From Pseudomonas piscis (GTDB taxonomy: Bacteria; Pseudomonadota; Gammaproteobacteria; Pseudomonadales; Pseudomonadaceae): DNA of 64,000 bases. The stretch covers positions 434,001-498,000 of the forward strand of contig NZ_WHUV01000004.1 in assembly GCF_009380155.1 (NCBI RefSeq). The letters run 5' to 3'. Positions within the stretch are counted from its first letter, which is position 1. Each line of letters opens with the position of its first letter. The notes under the pieces were generated by a model that saw only the letters and a list, made by a program, of their open reading frames with translations, did not search any database and was not told the origin of the DNA. The translations under genes and the position numbers were made by a program. Shown here piece after piece: positions 55,026 to 63,152 of the stretch.

Positions 55026-55039
55026 AAACGATATCGTTT
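55026..55039. promoter_or_regulatory. Perfect palindrome upstream of the iron-type ABC operon
   Basis: AAACGATATCGTTT is an exact 14-base palindrome 46 bases upstream of the binding-protein ATG. It could be an operator. It does not match a Fur box well, so the regulator is unknown. Confidence 0.4.
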
Positions 55040-55103
55040 CTCATGTGCGCTTTGCGGAGGGCGAGTCTGGTGGAGAGAGGAAAAAATTGGAGGACAGAAA
55101 CGC

Positions 55104-55127
55104 AAAAACCCGCTTTCGCGGGTTTTT
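55104..55127 (-). terminator. Terminator of tRNA-Leu copy 1
   Basis: Stem AAAAACCCGC / GCGGGTTTTT (10 bp, loop TTTC); reading on the minus strand the stem ends in a T-run just after the tRNA. The A/T side arms make it usable from both strands. Confidence 0.92.
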
Positions 55128-55161
55128 GTGAGACTTCAGAAAAAATCCTGAAGCTTTGAAT

Positions 55162-55249
55162 TGGTGCCCAGAAGAAGACTCGAACTTCCACGGCCTTGCG
55201 GCCACCAGCACCTGAAGCTGGCGTGTCTACCAATTTCACCATCTGGGCA
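55162..55249 (-). tRNA. tRNA-Leu (anticodon CAG), copy 1
   Basis: 88 nt including encoded 3' CCA. Acceptor stem TGCCCAG / CTGGGCA, a class II variable arm, and an anticodon stem CCAGC / GCTGG around loop TTCAGGT with anticodon CAG at 55212-55214. Identical to copy 2, 270 bases away. Confidence 0.97.
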
Positions 55250-55282
55250 GTATCGCTGACGTCTCCGTCGTTGATGGGGCGA

Positions 55283-55311
55283 ACTATACGGGCAGTATTT
55301 TGATCTGTAAA
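55283..55311 (-). promoter_or_regulatory. Promoter of tRNA-Leu copy 1
   Basis: On the minus strand TTTACA-N17-TATAGT, a near-consensus sigma-70 promoter with optimal spacing. Immediately upstream (55312-55350) is a very AT-rich stretch that could act as an UP element. Confidence 0.85.
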
Positions 55312-55323
55312 CCCCTGTTTTGC

Positions 55324-55350
55324 TTTTATTAAATCAAATACTTAATAAAA
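55324..55350. repeat. AT-rich inverted repeat upstream of tRNA-Leu copy 1 promoter
   Basis: Arms TTTTATTAA (55324-55332) and TTAATAAAA (55342-55350) are exact complements around a 9-base loop. The position just upstream of the -35 fits an UP element; a terminator role is less likely as it contains no G or C in the stem. Confidence 0.6.
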
Positions 55351-55367
55351 TCAGGGGCTTAGAACGC

Positions 55368-55391
55368 AAAAACCCGCTTTCGCGGGTTTTT
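55368..55391 (-). terminator. Terminator of tRNA-Leu copy 2
   Basis: Same stem and loop as the copy 1 terminator (AAAAACCCGC / GCGGGTTTTT, loop TTTC), located between the two tRNAs and upstream of the copy 1 promoter, so each tRNA is its own transcription unit. Confidence 0.92.
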
Positions 55392-55431
55392 GTTCGAGTC
55401 TTGAAATTGATCTAATCTCAAGCTCTTGAAT

Positions 55432-55519
55432 TGGTGCCCAGAAGAAGACTCGAACTTCCACGGCCTTGCGGCCACCAGCACCTGAAGCTGGCGTGTCTAC
55501 CAATTTCACCATCTGGGCA
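55432..55519 (-). tRNA. tRNA-Leu (anticodon CAG), copy 2
   Basis: 88 nt, identical to copy 1 including encoded CCA; anticodon at 55482-55484. Confidence 0.97.
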
Positions 55520-55552
55520 GTATCGCTGACGTCTCCGTCGTCGATGGCGCGC

Positions 55553-55581
55553 ACTATACGGACGCTGTTTTGAGCTGTAAA
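55553..55581 (-). promoter_or_regulatory. Promoter of tRNA-Leu copy 2
   Basis: On the minus strand TTTACA-N17-TATAGT, the same hexamers as copy 1 with a spacer differing in several bases; A-tracts lie just upstream (55590-55608). Confidence 0.85.
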
Positions 55582-55743
55582 CCCCTGGATTCAAAAAAGT
55601 TTGAAAAAATGCTCCGGGGGTAGACGGAAGGATGTATCAGGGGAGTGACGAGGTGTTTTCCAGCTTTGTCCAAGCCTGAAATTTCCCGTTTCAATACGCG
55701 TATGCCAAACTAACCGGGATATAGACAAGGTGAAATCTATCTA

Positions 55744-58350
55744 ATGGCCGATTGGCAGTCCCTCGATCCCGAGGCCGCTCGTGAAGCGGAAAAATACGAA
55801 AACCCTATTCCTAGCCGCGAACTCATCCTCCAGCATCTGGCTGACCGGGGTTCGCCAGCTAGTCGCGAGCAGTTGGTGGAAGAGTTCGGTCTGACCACCG
55901 AAGACCAGCTCGAAGCCCTGCGCCGCCGCCTGCGTGCCATGGAGCGCGACGCTCAACTGATCTATACCCGCCGCGGCACCTATGCGCCGGTCGACAAGCT
56001 CGACCTGATTCTCGGCCGCATCAGCGGTCACCGCGACGGTTTCGGCTTCCTCGTGCCGGACGACGGCAGCGAAGACCTGTTCATGAGCCCGGCGCAAATG
56101 CGCCTGGTATTCGACGGCGACCGGGCTCTGGCCCGGGTTTCCGGCGTGGATCGCCGCGGTCGTCGTGAAGGCGTGATCGTCGAGGTGGTATCGCGCGCCC
56201 ATGAAAGCATCGTGGGTCGCTACTTCGAAGAAGGTGGCATCGGCTTCGTGGTCGCGGACAATCCGAAGATCCAACAGGAAGTGCTGGTGACCCCGGGCCG
56301 CAATGCCAATGCCAAGATCGGCCAGTTCGTCGCGGTGAAGATCACCCATTGGCCAACCCCGCGCTTCCAGCCGCAAGGCGATGTAATCGAAGTGGTCGGC
56401 AACTACATGGCGCCGGGCATGGAGATCGATGTCGCCCTGCGCACCTACGATATCCCCCATGTCTGGCCCCAGGCCGTGCTCAAGGAAGCCGGCCGGCTCA
56501 AGCCGGAGGTAGAAGAGAAGGACAAGGAAAAACGCATCGACCTGCGAGACCTGCCCTTCGTCACCATCGACGGCGAGGACGCCCGGGACTTCGACGATGC
56601 GGTCTATTGCGAAGCCAAGCCCGGCAAGCTGCGCCTGTTCGGCGGTGGCTGGAAGCTGTACGTGGCGATCGCCGACGTCTCCAGCTACGTGAAGATCGGT
56701 TCGGCCCTGGATGCCGAGGCCCAGGTGCGCGGCAACTCGGTGTACTTCCCCGAGCGCGTGATTCCGATGCTGCCGGAGGAGTTGTCCAACGGCCTGTGCT
56801 CGCTGAATCCGAAGGTCGATCGCCTGGCCATGGTCTGTGAAATGACCATCTCCAAGTCCGGCGAAATGACCGACTACCAGTTCTACGAAGCGGTGATCCA
56901 CTCCAAGGCGCGCCTGACCTACAACAAGGTCAGCTCGATGCTCGAGCACCCCAAGACCGGCGAAGCCAAGCAACTGCGCGGCGAATATGCCGACGTGGTG
57001 CCGCACCTCAAGCAGCTCTACGCGCTGTACAAGGTGTTGCTGGGCGCGCGCCATACCCGTGGCGCCATCGATTTCGAGACCCAGGAAACCCGGATCATCT
57101 TCGGCTCCGAGCGCAAGATCGCCGAGATCCGGCCGACTACGCGCAACGATGCCCACAAGCTGATCGAGGAGTGCATGCTGGCGGCCAACGTGGCCACCGC
57201 CGAGTTCCTCAAGAAGCATGAAATTCCAGCGTTGTACCGGGTGCACGATGGCCCGCCGCCGGAGCGCCTGGAAAAACTGCGGGCCTTCCTCGGCGAGCTT
57301 GGCCTGACCCTGCACAAGGGCAAGGAAGGTCCGACGCCGAAGGACTACCAGGCCCTGCTGGAAAAGATCAAGGATCGCCCGGACTACCACCTGATCCAGA
57401 CCGTGATGCTGCGCTCGTTGAGCCAGGCGGTGTACAGCGCCGATAACCAGGGCCACTTCGGCCTGAATTACGAAGCCTATACCCACTTCACCTCGCCGAT
57501 CCGTCGCTATCCGGACCTGTTGACCCATCGGGCCATTCGCAGCGTCATCCACTCCCGGCAGGAGACGCCGCATGTGCGTCGTGCTGGCGCGACGAGTATC
57601 CCCAAGGCGCGTATCTATCCATACGACGAAGCCATCCTGGAGCAGCTCGGCGAGCAATGCTCGATGAGCGAGCGGCGTGCCGACGAAGCCACGCGGGACG
57701 TGGTGAACTGGCTCAAGTGCGAGTTCATGAAGGATCGCGTAGGCGAGTCCTTCCCAGGTGTGATCACCGCCGTGACTGGTTTCGGCCTGTTTGTCGAACT
57801 GACCGATATCTATGTCGAGGGCCTGGTGCACGTCACCGCGCTGCCGGCGGACTACTATCATTTCGACCCTGTGCACCACCGCTTGGCGGGCGAGCGCACG
57901 GGTCGCAGCTTCCGCCTGGGCGACACGGTGGAAGTGCGGGTCATGCGCGTCGACCTGGACGAGCGCAAGATCGACTTCGAAATGGCGGAAAAAACCTTCA
58001 GCGCCCCTGTTGGCCGCAAGAAGCGCGGCGCGGCCGATGCTCCGGCGAGCAAGGTGGTCGAGGAGCGCGCTCCGGCCAAACCCGCTCGGCGCAGTTCCAG
58101 CAAGGAAAAGGCCTCCGATGCCTACCGTCCCAGCGATGCCGCGGCGAAAAACGCCGAGGTGCGCAAAAGCCGGGAGATGAAGAAGGCGTTGCTGGCCGAG
58201 GCCAAGGCCGGCGGCAAGCCCGCGGCTGGAAAGTCCGGCAAGCCGGCGTTCGACAAGCCTGCCAAGCCCACCAAGCATCGCAAGGGGCCGTCCAAGTCAG
58301 GCTCCGGCGCAAAGAGCGGTGGGGCGCGTAAACCTAAGGCCAAGCCATGA
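55744..58350 (+). CDS. rnr: Ribonuclease R
   Basis: Processive 3'-5' exoribonuclease that degrades structured RNA. It has 868 residues, long for the family. Order: N-terminal helix-turn-helix-like segment (about 20-75), two cold-shock domains, RNB catalytic domain with DGEDARDFDDAVY (about 278-290), S1 domain (about 650-735) and a C-terminal tail of about 125 residues rich in Lys, Ala, Ser and Gly. It overlaps rlmB by 4 bases. Confidence 0.97.
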   Translation: MADWQSLDPEAAREAEKYENPIPSRELILQHLADRGSPASREQLVEEFGLTTEDQLEALRRRLRAMERDAQLIYTRRGTYAPVDKLDLILGRISGHRDGFGFLVPDDGSEDLFMSPAQMRLVFDGDRALARVSGVDRRGRREGVIVEVVSRAHESIVGRYFEEGGIGFVVADNPKIQQEVLVTPGRNANAKIGQFVAVKITHWPTPRFQPQGDVIEVVGNYMAPGMEIDVALRTYDIPHVWPQAVLKEAGRLKPEVEEKDKEKRIDLRDLPFVTIDGEDARDFDDAVYCEAKPGKLRLFGGGWKLYVAIADVSSYVKIGSALDAEAQVRGNSVYFPERVIPMLPEELSNGLCSLNPKVDRLAMVCEMTISKSGEMTDYQFYEAVIHSKARLTYNKVSSMLEHPKTGEAKQLRGEYADVVPHLKQLYALYKVLLGARHTRGAIDFETQETRIIFGSERKIAEIRPTTRNDAHKLIEECMLAANVATAEFLKKHEIPALYRVHDGPPPERLEKLRAFLGELGLTLHKGKEGPTPKDYQALLEKIKDRPDYHLIQTVMLRSLSQAVYSADNQGHFGLNYEAYTHFTSPIRRYPDLLTHRAIRSVIHSRQETPHVRRAGATSIPKARIYPYDEAILEQLGEQCSMSERRADEATRDVVNWLKCEFMKDRVGESFPGVITAVTGFGLFVELTDIYVEGLVHVTALPADYYHFDPVHHRLAGERTGRSFRLGDTVEVRVMRVDLDERKIDFEMAEKTFSAPVGRKKRGAADAPASKVVEERAPAKPARRSSSKEKASDAYRPSDAAAKNAEVRKSREMKKALLAEAKAGGKPAAGKSGKPAFDKPAKPTKHRKGPSKSGSGAKSGGARKPKAKP

Positions 58351-59108
58351 GTCAGTTGGAAAAGATCTACGGCGTACATGCCGTGGAAGCATTGCTGCGT
58401 CACCATCCCAAGCGGGTCAAGCAGATCTGGCTGGCTGAAGGCCGCAGTGATCCCCGGGTCCAGGTGCTGCTGGACCTGGCGGGGCAGAACCGGGTTGCGG
58501 TCGGCCAGGCCGAGCGTCGTGAGATGGACGCCTGGGTCGAAGGCGTACACCAGGGCGTGGTGGCGGAAGTCAGTCCCAGCCAGGTCTGGGGCGAAGCCAT
58601 GCTCGATGAGCTGCTGGATCGCACTGAGGGTGCACCGCTCTTGCTGGTGCTCGATGGCGTGACCGACCCGCATAATCTCGGTGCCTGCCTGCGTACCGCC
58701 GATGCTGCGGGGGCCTTGGCGGTGCTGGTGCCCAAGGACAAGTCGGCGACCCTGACGCCAACCGTGCGCAAGGTCGCTTGTGGCGCTGCAGAAGTGATTC
58801 CGCTGGTGGCGGTGACCAACCTGGCCCGCACCCTGGAGAAGCTCCAGCAGCGTGGCCTGTGGATCGTCGGCACTGCCGGCGAAGCCGAGCAGGAACTGTA
58901 CGATCAGGACCTGACCGGGCCGACCATCATCATCATGGGTGCCGAGGGCAAGGGCATGCGCCGCCTGACCCGCGAGCACTGCGACTATCTGGTGCGCTTG
59001 CCGATGGCCGGTAGTGTCAGCAGCCTCAACGTCTCCGTGGCCACAGGCGTCTGCCTGTTCGAGGCCATGCGCCAGCGCGGCGCCAAGGCCAAGGCCGCGC
59101 GCAAGTAA
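58347..59108 (+). CDS. rlmB: 23S rRNA (guanosine(2251)-2'-O)-methyltransferase RlmB
   Basis: SpoU/TrmH-type knotted methyltransferase acting on Gm2251 in the ribosomal P-loop. 253 residues: an N-terminal RNA-binding domain (about 1-75) then the SPOUT domain with DGVTDPHNLGACLRTADAAG, MGAEGKGMRRL and SVSSLNVSVATGVCLFE. It is translationally coupled to rnr (ATGA). Confidence 0.97.
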   Translation: MSQLEKIYGVHAVEALLRHHPKRVKQIWLAEGRSDPRVQVLLDLAGQNRVAVGQAERREMDAWVEGVHQGVVAEVSPSQVWGEAMLDELLDRTEGAPLLLVLDGVTDPHNLGACLRTADAAGALAVLVPKDKSATLTPTVRKVACGAAEVIPLVAVTNLARTLEKLQQRGLWIVGTAGEAEQELYDQDLTGPTIIIMGAEGKGMRRLTREHCDYLVRLPMAGSVSSLNVSVATGVCLFEAMRQRGAKAKAARK

Positions 59109-59117
59109 CAAGCGGCG

Positions 59118-59165
59118 AGTCATGGGCGGCAGGTGCTATTGCCTGTCGCTCGCGACCCATGGTTT
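59118..59165. repeat. Imperfect hairpin after rlmB
   Basis: ATGGG (59122-59126) can pair with CCCAT (59156-59160), with an inner GCAGG / CCTGT-type stem. It has word similarity to the GC-rich intergenic hairpins after other genes here and may serve as a 3' stabiliser or weak terminator for rnr-rlmB. Boundaries are approximate. Confidence 0.4.
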
Positions 59166-59196
59166 GCAGTTGTTGTTCAAATATTCACCAATTTCC

Positions 59197-59225
59197 TTGC
59201 GCCGCTGTTTCCCCTTCTCTACAAT
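59197..59225 (+). promoter_or_regulatory. Promoter of the rpsF operon
   Basis: TTGCGC-N17-TACAAT, a good sigma-70 match with 17-base spacing, about 136 bases before the rpsF ATG. It implies a long 5' leader. Confidence 0.7.
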
Positions 59226-59360
59226 TGCGCCCCTTGCCGTACGGCAGGTATCCCTTTGTTCGTTTCTTGGGGGCCTGCGACCAGGCAAGACACACAAAGT
59301 GTCATTCACTCCTTGTCTGACCGCTTACAGGCGGCAGGCTACAACCCGTAAGGAGCATTC
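59226..59360 (+). promoter_or_regulatory. Structured rpsF leader, candidate S6:S18 autoregulatory RNA
   Basis: Several nested pairings can be drawn: an outer stem GGCCTGC (59272-59278) / GCAGGCT (59334-59340), an inner stem AGGCAAG (59283-59289) / CTTGTCT (59312-59318) capped by a 5-bp GACAC / GTGTC hairpin, and a small CCGC / GCGG hairpin (59321-59334); a 12-base palindrome TGCCGTACGGCA lies upstream (59235-59246). A CCG (59345-59347) followed by the Shine-Dalgarno AAGGAG lies just 3'. S6:S18 binding leaders are known upstream of rpsF in many bacteria; whether this fold matches that motif needs a covariance search. Confidence 0.5.
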
Positions 59361-59786
59361 ATGCGTCATTACGAAATCATCTTCCTGGTCCACCCGGATC
59401 AGAGCGAGCAAGTCGGCGGCATGGTTGAGCGTTACACCAAGCTGATCGAAGAAGACGGCGGCAAGATCCACCGTCTGGAAGACTGGGGCCGTCGTCAACT
59501 GGCCTACGCAATCAACAATGTTCACAAGGCTCACTACGTGATGCTGAACGTTGAGTGCACCGGTAAAGCCCTGGCTGAGCTGGAAGACAACTTCCGTTAC
59601 AACGATGCAGTGATCCGTAACCTGGTCATCCGTCGCGAAGAAGCCATCACTGGCCAATCCGAGATGCTCAAGGCCGAAGAAAACCGCAGCGAGCGCCGTG
59701 AGCGTCGTGACCGTCCTGAGCATGCTGACAGCGCCGATGGCGACGACAGCAATGACAGCGACAACAGCGATAACGCTGACGAGTAA
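59361..59786 (+). CDS. rpsF: 30S ribosomal protein S6
   Basis: Pairs with S18 on the 30S platform. 141 residues: the conserved S6 domain (about 1-95, MRHYEIIFLVHPDQSEQ and EDWGRRQLAYAINN) followed by an Arg/Glu then Asp/Ser/Asn-rich C-terminal tail ending in ADE. In some Pseudomonas, RimK adds glutamates to the S6 C-terminus; this tail ends in Asp-Glu. AAGGAG precedes the ATG. Confidence 0.98.
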   Translation: MRHYEIIFLVHPDQSEQVGGMVERYTKLIEEDGGKIHRLEDWGRRQLAYAINNVHKAHYVMLNVECTGKALAELEDNFRYNDAVIRNLVIRREEAITGQSEMLKAEENRSERRERRDRPEHADSADGDDSNDSDNSDNADE

Positions 59787-59814
59787 TCCACGGATCTTTT
59801 GAGGAGCCAATCAC

Positions 59815-60045
59815 ATGGCACGTTTCTTCCGTCGTCGTAAATTCTGCCGCTTCACCGCTGAAGACGTGAAAGAGATCGATTACAAAGATCTCAACACTCT
59901 GAAAGCCTACGTATCCGAGACCGGCAAAATCGTTCCAAGCCGCATCACCGGTACCAAAGCTCGTTATCAGCGTCAGCTGGCCACCGCTATCAAGCGCGCC
60001 CGCTTCCTGGCCCTGCTGGCCTACACCGACAGCCACGGCCGCTGA
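59815..60045 (+). CDS. rpsR: 30S ribosomal protein S18
   Basis: Basic 76-residue protein of the 30S platform, partner of S6. Family sequence [10 protein letters not shown] and [23 protein letters not shown] are intact and the length is standard. GAGGAG lies upstream of the ATG; 28 bases after rpsF. Confidence 0.98.
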
Positions 60046-60081
60046 GACCGGGCAGTCGACAAGTAGTAAGGGATTGAATGC

Positions 60082-60981
60082 ATGCGCGCCTTAGCTGAGT
60101 TCATCATGCGCGGTCGTGTGCAGGCCACTCTGGTAGTGGCTGGCTGTTCGGCATTGCCGTTGTTGTATTGGTTGGGTGCTGCCGCTGCAAGCCTTGTGCT
60201 GCTGCGGCGCGGGTTGCAGGGCGCCATTGGTGTCCTGGCTCTGGGAGTGCTGCCGGCGTTGCTCTGGTGGCTGACGTTCGATGATCCACGAGCGCTTCTG
60301 GTGCTGCTGGGGTCTTCGAGCCTTGCGTTGGTTTTACGCGCAAGCGAATCCTGGAACCGCGTGCTGCTGGTCAGCATAGCGATGGGATTGGTGTTCGCTG
60401 GAGTCCTGGGTGCGGCATTCCGCCCTCAGATCGAAGCGCTGTCACAGGAACTGATCAAGATCCTGCCGATGGCCTTGGGTGAGGTCTACCAGCAGCTTTC
60501 GGTGGAAGAGCGAGCGCGCCTCGCCACGCTGATCGCCCCGATCCTGACCGGCCTGATAGCGGCCTTGCTGCAAGCCATCAGCGTGCTGAGCCTGATTCTT
60601 GGGCGTTACTGGCAAGCTGTGTTGTATAACCCGGGTGGTTTTGGTCGCGAGTTTCGCGCCATCAGAATCCCCCTTGGGCCAGCGATGTTGCTGCTGGCGT
60701 GCATGCTGGTCGGGCCGAGTTTCGGGCCGCAACTGGCCATGCTGACGCCGATGTGCAGTGTGCCGCTGGCCTTCGCCGGGCTGGCCCTGATCCACGGGCT
60801 GGTGGCGCAAGGGCGACTGGCCAGGTTCTGGCTGGTTGGGGTGTACATCACGATGCTGCCGTTCATGCAGCTGATCTATCCGTTGCTCGTGGTCCTGGCC
60901 ATTGTCGACAGCCTGATTGATTTTCGCGGTCGTTTGGCGCCGAAAGACGCCGATAACGGTTCTGCGAACGGTGAAGGTTAA
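60082..60981 (+). CDS. Conserved polytopic membrane protein (YybS/DUF2232-like)
   Basis: A 299-residue inner-membrane protein with about eight hydrophobic helices (strong ones near 16-45, 50-65, 70-85, 95-112, 150-175, 200-225, 230-250 and 262-285). The topology and placement between rpsR and rplI resemble the YybS/DUF2232 family, which lies beside rplI/dnaB genes in several bacteria. No catalytic motif is visible. It is in the same direction with short gaps, so it is co-transcribed with ribosomal protein genes. Function unknown. Confidence 0.8.
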   Translation: MRALAEFIMRGRVQATLVVAGCSALPLLYWLGAAAASLVLLRRGLQGAIGVLALGVLPALLWWLTFDDPRALLVLLGSSSLALVLRASESWNRVLLVSIAMGLVFAGVLGAAFRPQIEALSQELIKILPMALGEVYQQLSVEERARLATLIAPILTGLIAALLQAISVLSLILGRYWQAVLYNPGGFGREFRAIRIPLGPAMLLLACMLVGPSFGPQLAMLTPMCSVPLAFAGLALIHGLVAQGRLARFWLVGVYITMLPFMQLIYPLLVVLAIVDSLIDFRGRLAPKDADNGSANGEG

Positions 60982-61002
60982 AAGTTAAGAGGTTATTACC
61001 AA

Positions 61003-61449
61003 ATGGAACTGATCCTGCTGGAAAAAATCGCCAACCTGGGCAACCTGGGCGATAAGGTAAACGTTAAGGCTGGTTACGGCCGTAACTACCTGCTGCCTTT
61101 CGGCAAAGCCACCGCTGCTACCGCTGCCAACCTGGCTGCATTCGAAGCGCGTCGTGCCGAGCTGGAAAAACTGGCTGCAGAGAAGAAGGCTTCTGCCGAA
61201 ACTCGCGCTGCGCAACTGGCTGAGCTGGAAGTGACCATCACTGCCACCGCTGGTGACGAAGGCAAGCTGTTCGGTTCGATCGGCACCCACGACATCGCTG
61301 ACGCACTGACCGCCTCTGGCGTTGAAGTTGCCAAGAGCGAAGTTCGTCTGCCGAACGGCACCATCCGTAACGTGGGCGAGTTCGACGTAGCCGTGCACCT
61401 GCACGCTGAAGTCGAAGCTACCGTACGCGTTGTCGTGGTGGCTGCTTAA
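61003..61449 (+). CDS. rplI: 50S ribosomal protein L9
   Basis: 148-residue two-domain ribosomal protein. N-terminal MELILLEKIANLGNLGDKVNVK, a long Ala/Glu/Lys-rich connecting helix (about 40-75) and a C-terminal domain ending VVVVAA. Terminated by the hairpin at 61496. Confidence 0.98.
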   Translation: MELILLEKIANLGNLGDKVNVKAGYGRNYLLPFGKATAATAANLAAFEARRAELEKLAAEKKASAETRAAQLAELEVTITATAGDEGKLFGSIGTHDIADALTASGVEVAKSEVRLPNGTIRNVGEFDVAVHLHAEVEATVRVVVVAA

Positions 61450-61495
61450 GCAGTACTAAATCGTCTGGCACCTCGTGTGGCTGACGGTTAACATC

Positions 61496-61534
61496 GGGCA
61501 CGATCCTGTTCACAGGTCGTGCCCTTTGTCTTTC
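61496..61534 (+). terminator. Terminator after rplI
   Basis: Stem GGGCACGA (61496-61503) / TCGTGCCC (61517-61524) with inner CCTG / CAGG, followed by TTTGTCTTT. Confidence 0.9.
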
Positions 61535-61573
61535 TGCCGATCCTGATTTCCGTCTCTAGAATTCCAAGTGGCC

Positions 61574-62971
61574 ATGAACGATATTTCCGCTCCCGAGCAA
61601 TACGATCTGCAAACCGCTGCCCTGAAGGTGCCGCCGCACTCCATCGAGGCCGAACAGGCCGTGCTCGGTGGTCTGATGCTGGACAACAACGCCTGGGAGC
61701 GTGTGCTGGATCAGGTCTCCGACGGCGATTTCTATCGACATGACCACCGCCTGATTTTCCGCGCCATCGCCCGCCTGGCCGACCAGAACCTGCCCATCGA
61801 CGTGGTGACCTTGTCCGAGCAACTGGACAAGGAAGGCCAGACCTCCCAGGTCGGTGGCCTTGGCTATCTGGGCGAACTGGCGAAGAACACCCCGTCGGTC
61901 GCCAACATCAAGGCCTATGCGCAGATCGTTCGCCAGCGGGCGACCCTGCGCCAGCTGATCGGCATCAGCAACGAGATCGCCGACAGCGCGTTCAACCCCG
62001 AGGGGCGTACCGCCGAGGAAATCCTCGACGAGGCCGAGCGGCAGATCTTCCAGATCGCCGAAGCGCGGCCCAAGACCGGTGGTCCGGTGGGTGTCAACGA
62101 ACTGTTGACCAAGGCCATCGACCGCATCGATACCCTGTTCAACACGTCCGACGCCATCACCGGCCTTTCCACCGGCTATACCGACCTTGACGAGAAGACC
62201 AGTGGCCTGCAGCCGGCCGACCTGATCATCGTCGCCGGCCGTCCGTCGATGGGCAAGACCACCTTCGCCATGAACCTGGTGGAGAATGCGGTGCTGCGTA
62301 GCGACAAGGCCGTCCTGGTGTACTCCCTGGAGATGCCAGGCGAATCGCTGATCATGCGTATGCTGTCCTCCCTCGGCCGGATCGACCAGACCAAGGTCCG
62401 TTCCGGCCAGTTGGAAGACGATGACTGGCCGCGCCTGACCTCGGCGGTCAACCTGCTCAACGACCGCAAGCTGTTCATCGACGACACCGCAGGTATCAGC
62501 CCTTCGGAAATGCGGGCCCGGACCCGGCGCCTGGTGCGTGAGCACGGTGATATCGGCCTGATCATGATCGACTACCTGCAGTTGATGCAGATCCCGGGCT
62601 CCAGCGGCGACAACCGGACCAACGAGATTTCCGAGATCTCCCGTTCCCTCAAGGCCCTGGCCAAGGAATTCAACTGCCCAGTGGTGGCGCTGTCCCAGCT
62701 CAACCGCTCCTTGGAGCAGCGTCCCAACAAGCGTCCGGTGAACTCCGACCTCCGGGAATCCGGAGCGATCGAGCAGGACGCCGACGTGATCATGTTCGTG
62801 TACCGGGACGAGGTGTATCACCCGGAGACCGAGCACAAGGGCATCGCTGAAATCATCATCGGCAAGCAGCGGAACGGTCCCATCGGCTTCATCCGCCTGG
62901 CCTTCATCGGCAAGTACACGCGCTTCGAGAACCTGGCCCCGGGCAGCTACAACTTCGACGACGACGAGTAA
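61574..62971 (+). CDS. dnaB: Replicative DNA helicase DnaB
   Basis: Hexameric helicase at the replication fork. 465 residues: N-terminal DnaB domain (about 15-115, PPHSIEAEQAVLGGLMLD), linker helix, and RecA-like C-terminal ATPase with Walker A GRPSMGKTTFAMN, Walker B LIMIDYLQLM and the arginine-finger region around RNGPIGFIRLAF. ATG at 61574 preferred over GTG 61568. No intein. Confidence 0.98.
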   Translation: MNDISAPEQYDLQTAALKVPPHSIEAEQAVLGGLMLDNNAWERVLDQVSDGDFYRHDHRLIFRAIARLADQNLPIDVVTLSEQLDKEGQTSQVGGLGYLGELAKNTPSVANIKAYAQIVRQRATLRQLIGISNEIADSAFNPEGRTAEEILDEAERQIFQIAEARPKTGGPVGVNELLTKAIDRIDTLFNTSDAITGLSTGYTDLDEKTSGLQPADLIIVAGRPSMGKTTFAMNLVENAVLRSDKAVLVYSLEMPGESLIMRMLSSLGRIDQTKVRSGQLEDDDWPRLTSAVNLLNDRKLFIDDTAGISPSEMRARTRRLVREHGDIGLIMIDYLQLMQIPGSSGDNRTNEISEISRSLKALAKEFNCPVVALSQLNRSLEQRPNKRPVNSDLRESGAIEQDADVIMFVYRDEVYHPETEHKGIAEIIIGKQRNGPIGFIRLAFIGKYTRFENLAPGSYNFDDDE

Positions 62972-63152
62972 CCACGTCTCTTCCGGCACCGGTTGAATGC
63001 GGCGAGAGCGCAGGTCTCTTCGCCGCGGATTGTCCTGGCCATGAATTCCGACTGGCGCAGTCGGAATTGGTCATTTTTTGTGCTATATTCCGCGCCCGCG
63101 AATTTCCCTGTCATTCAGCGCGTCCTTATCTGCGCCAACACCGGTCATCGAC

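Noticed and set aside
55020..55045. A Fur box upstream of the iron-type ABC operon
   Set aside because: The palindrome AAACGATATCGTTT shares too few positions with the Fur consensus; listed only as an unidentified operator candidate.
55741..58278. An 845-codon minus-strand frame opposite rnr
   Set aside because: Shadow of rnr; no start context and no recognisable domain.
61465..61482. A sigma-54 promoter starting TGGCAC after rplI
   Set aside because: The downstream part reads GTGGC instead of TTGC, and it sits just before the rplI terminator; spacing and sequence fail.
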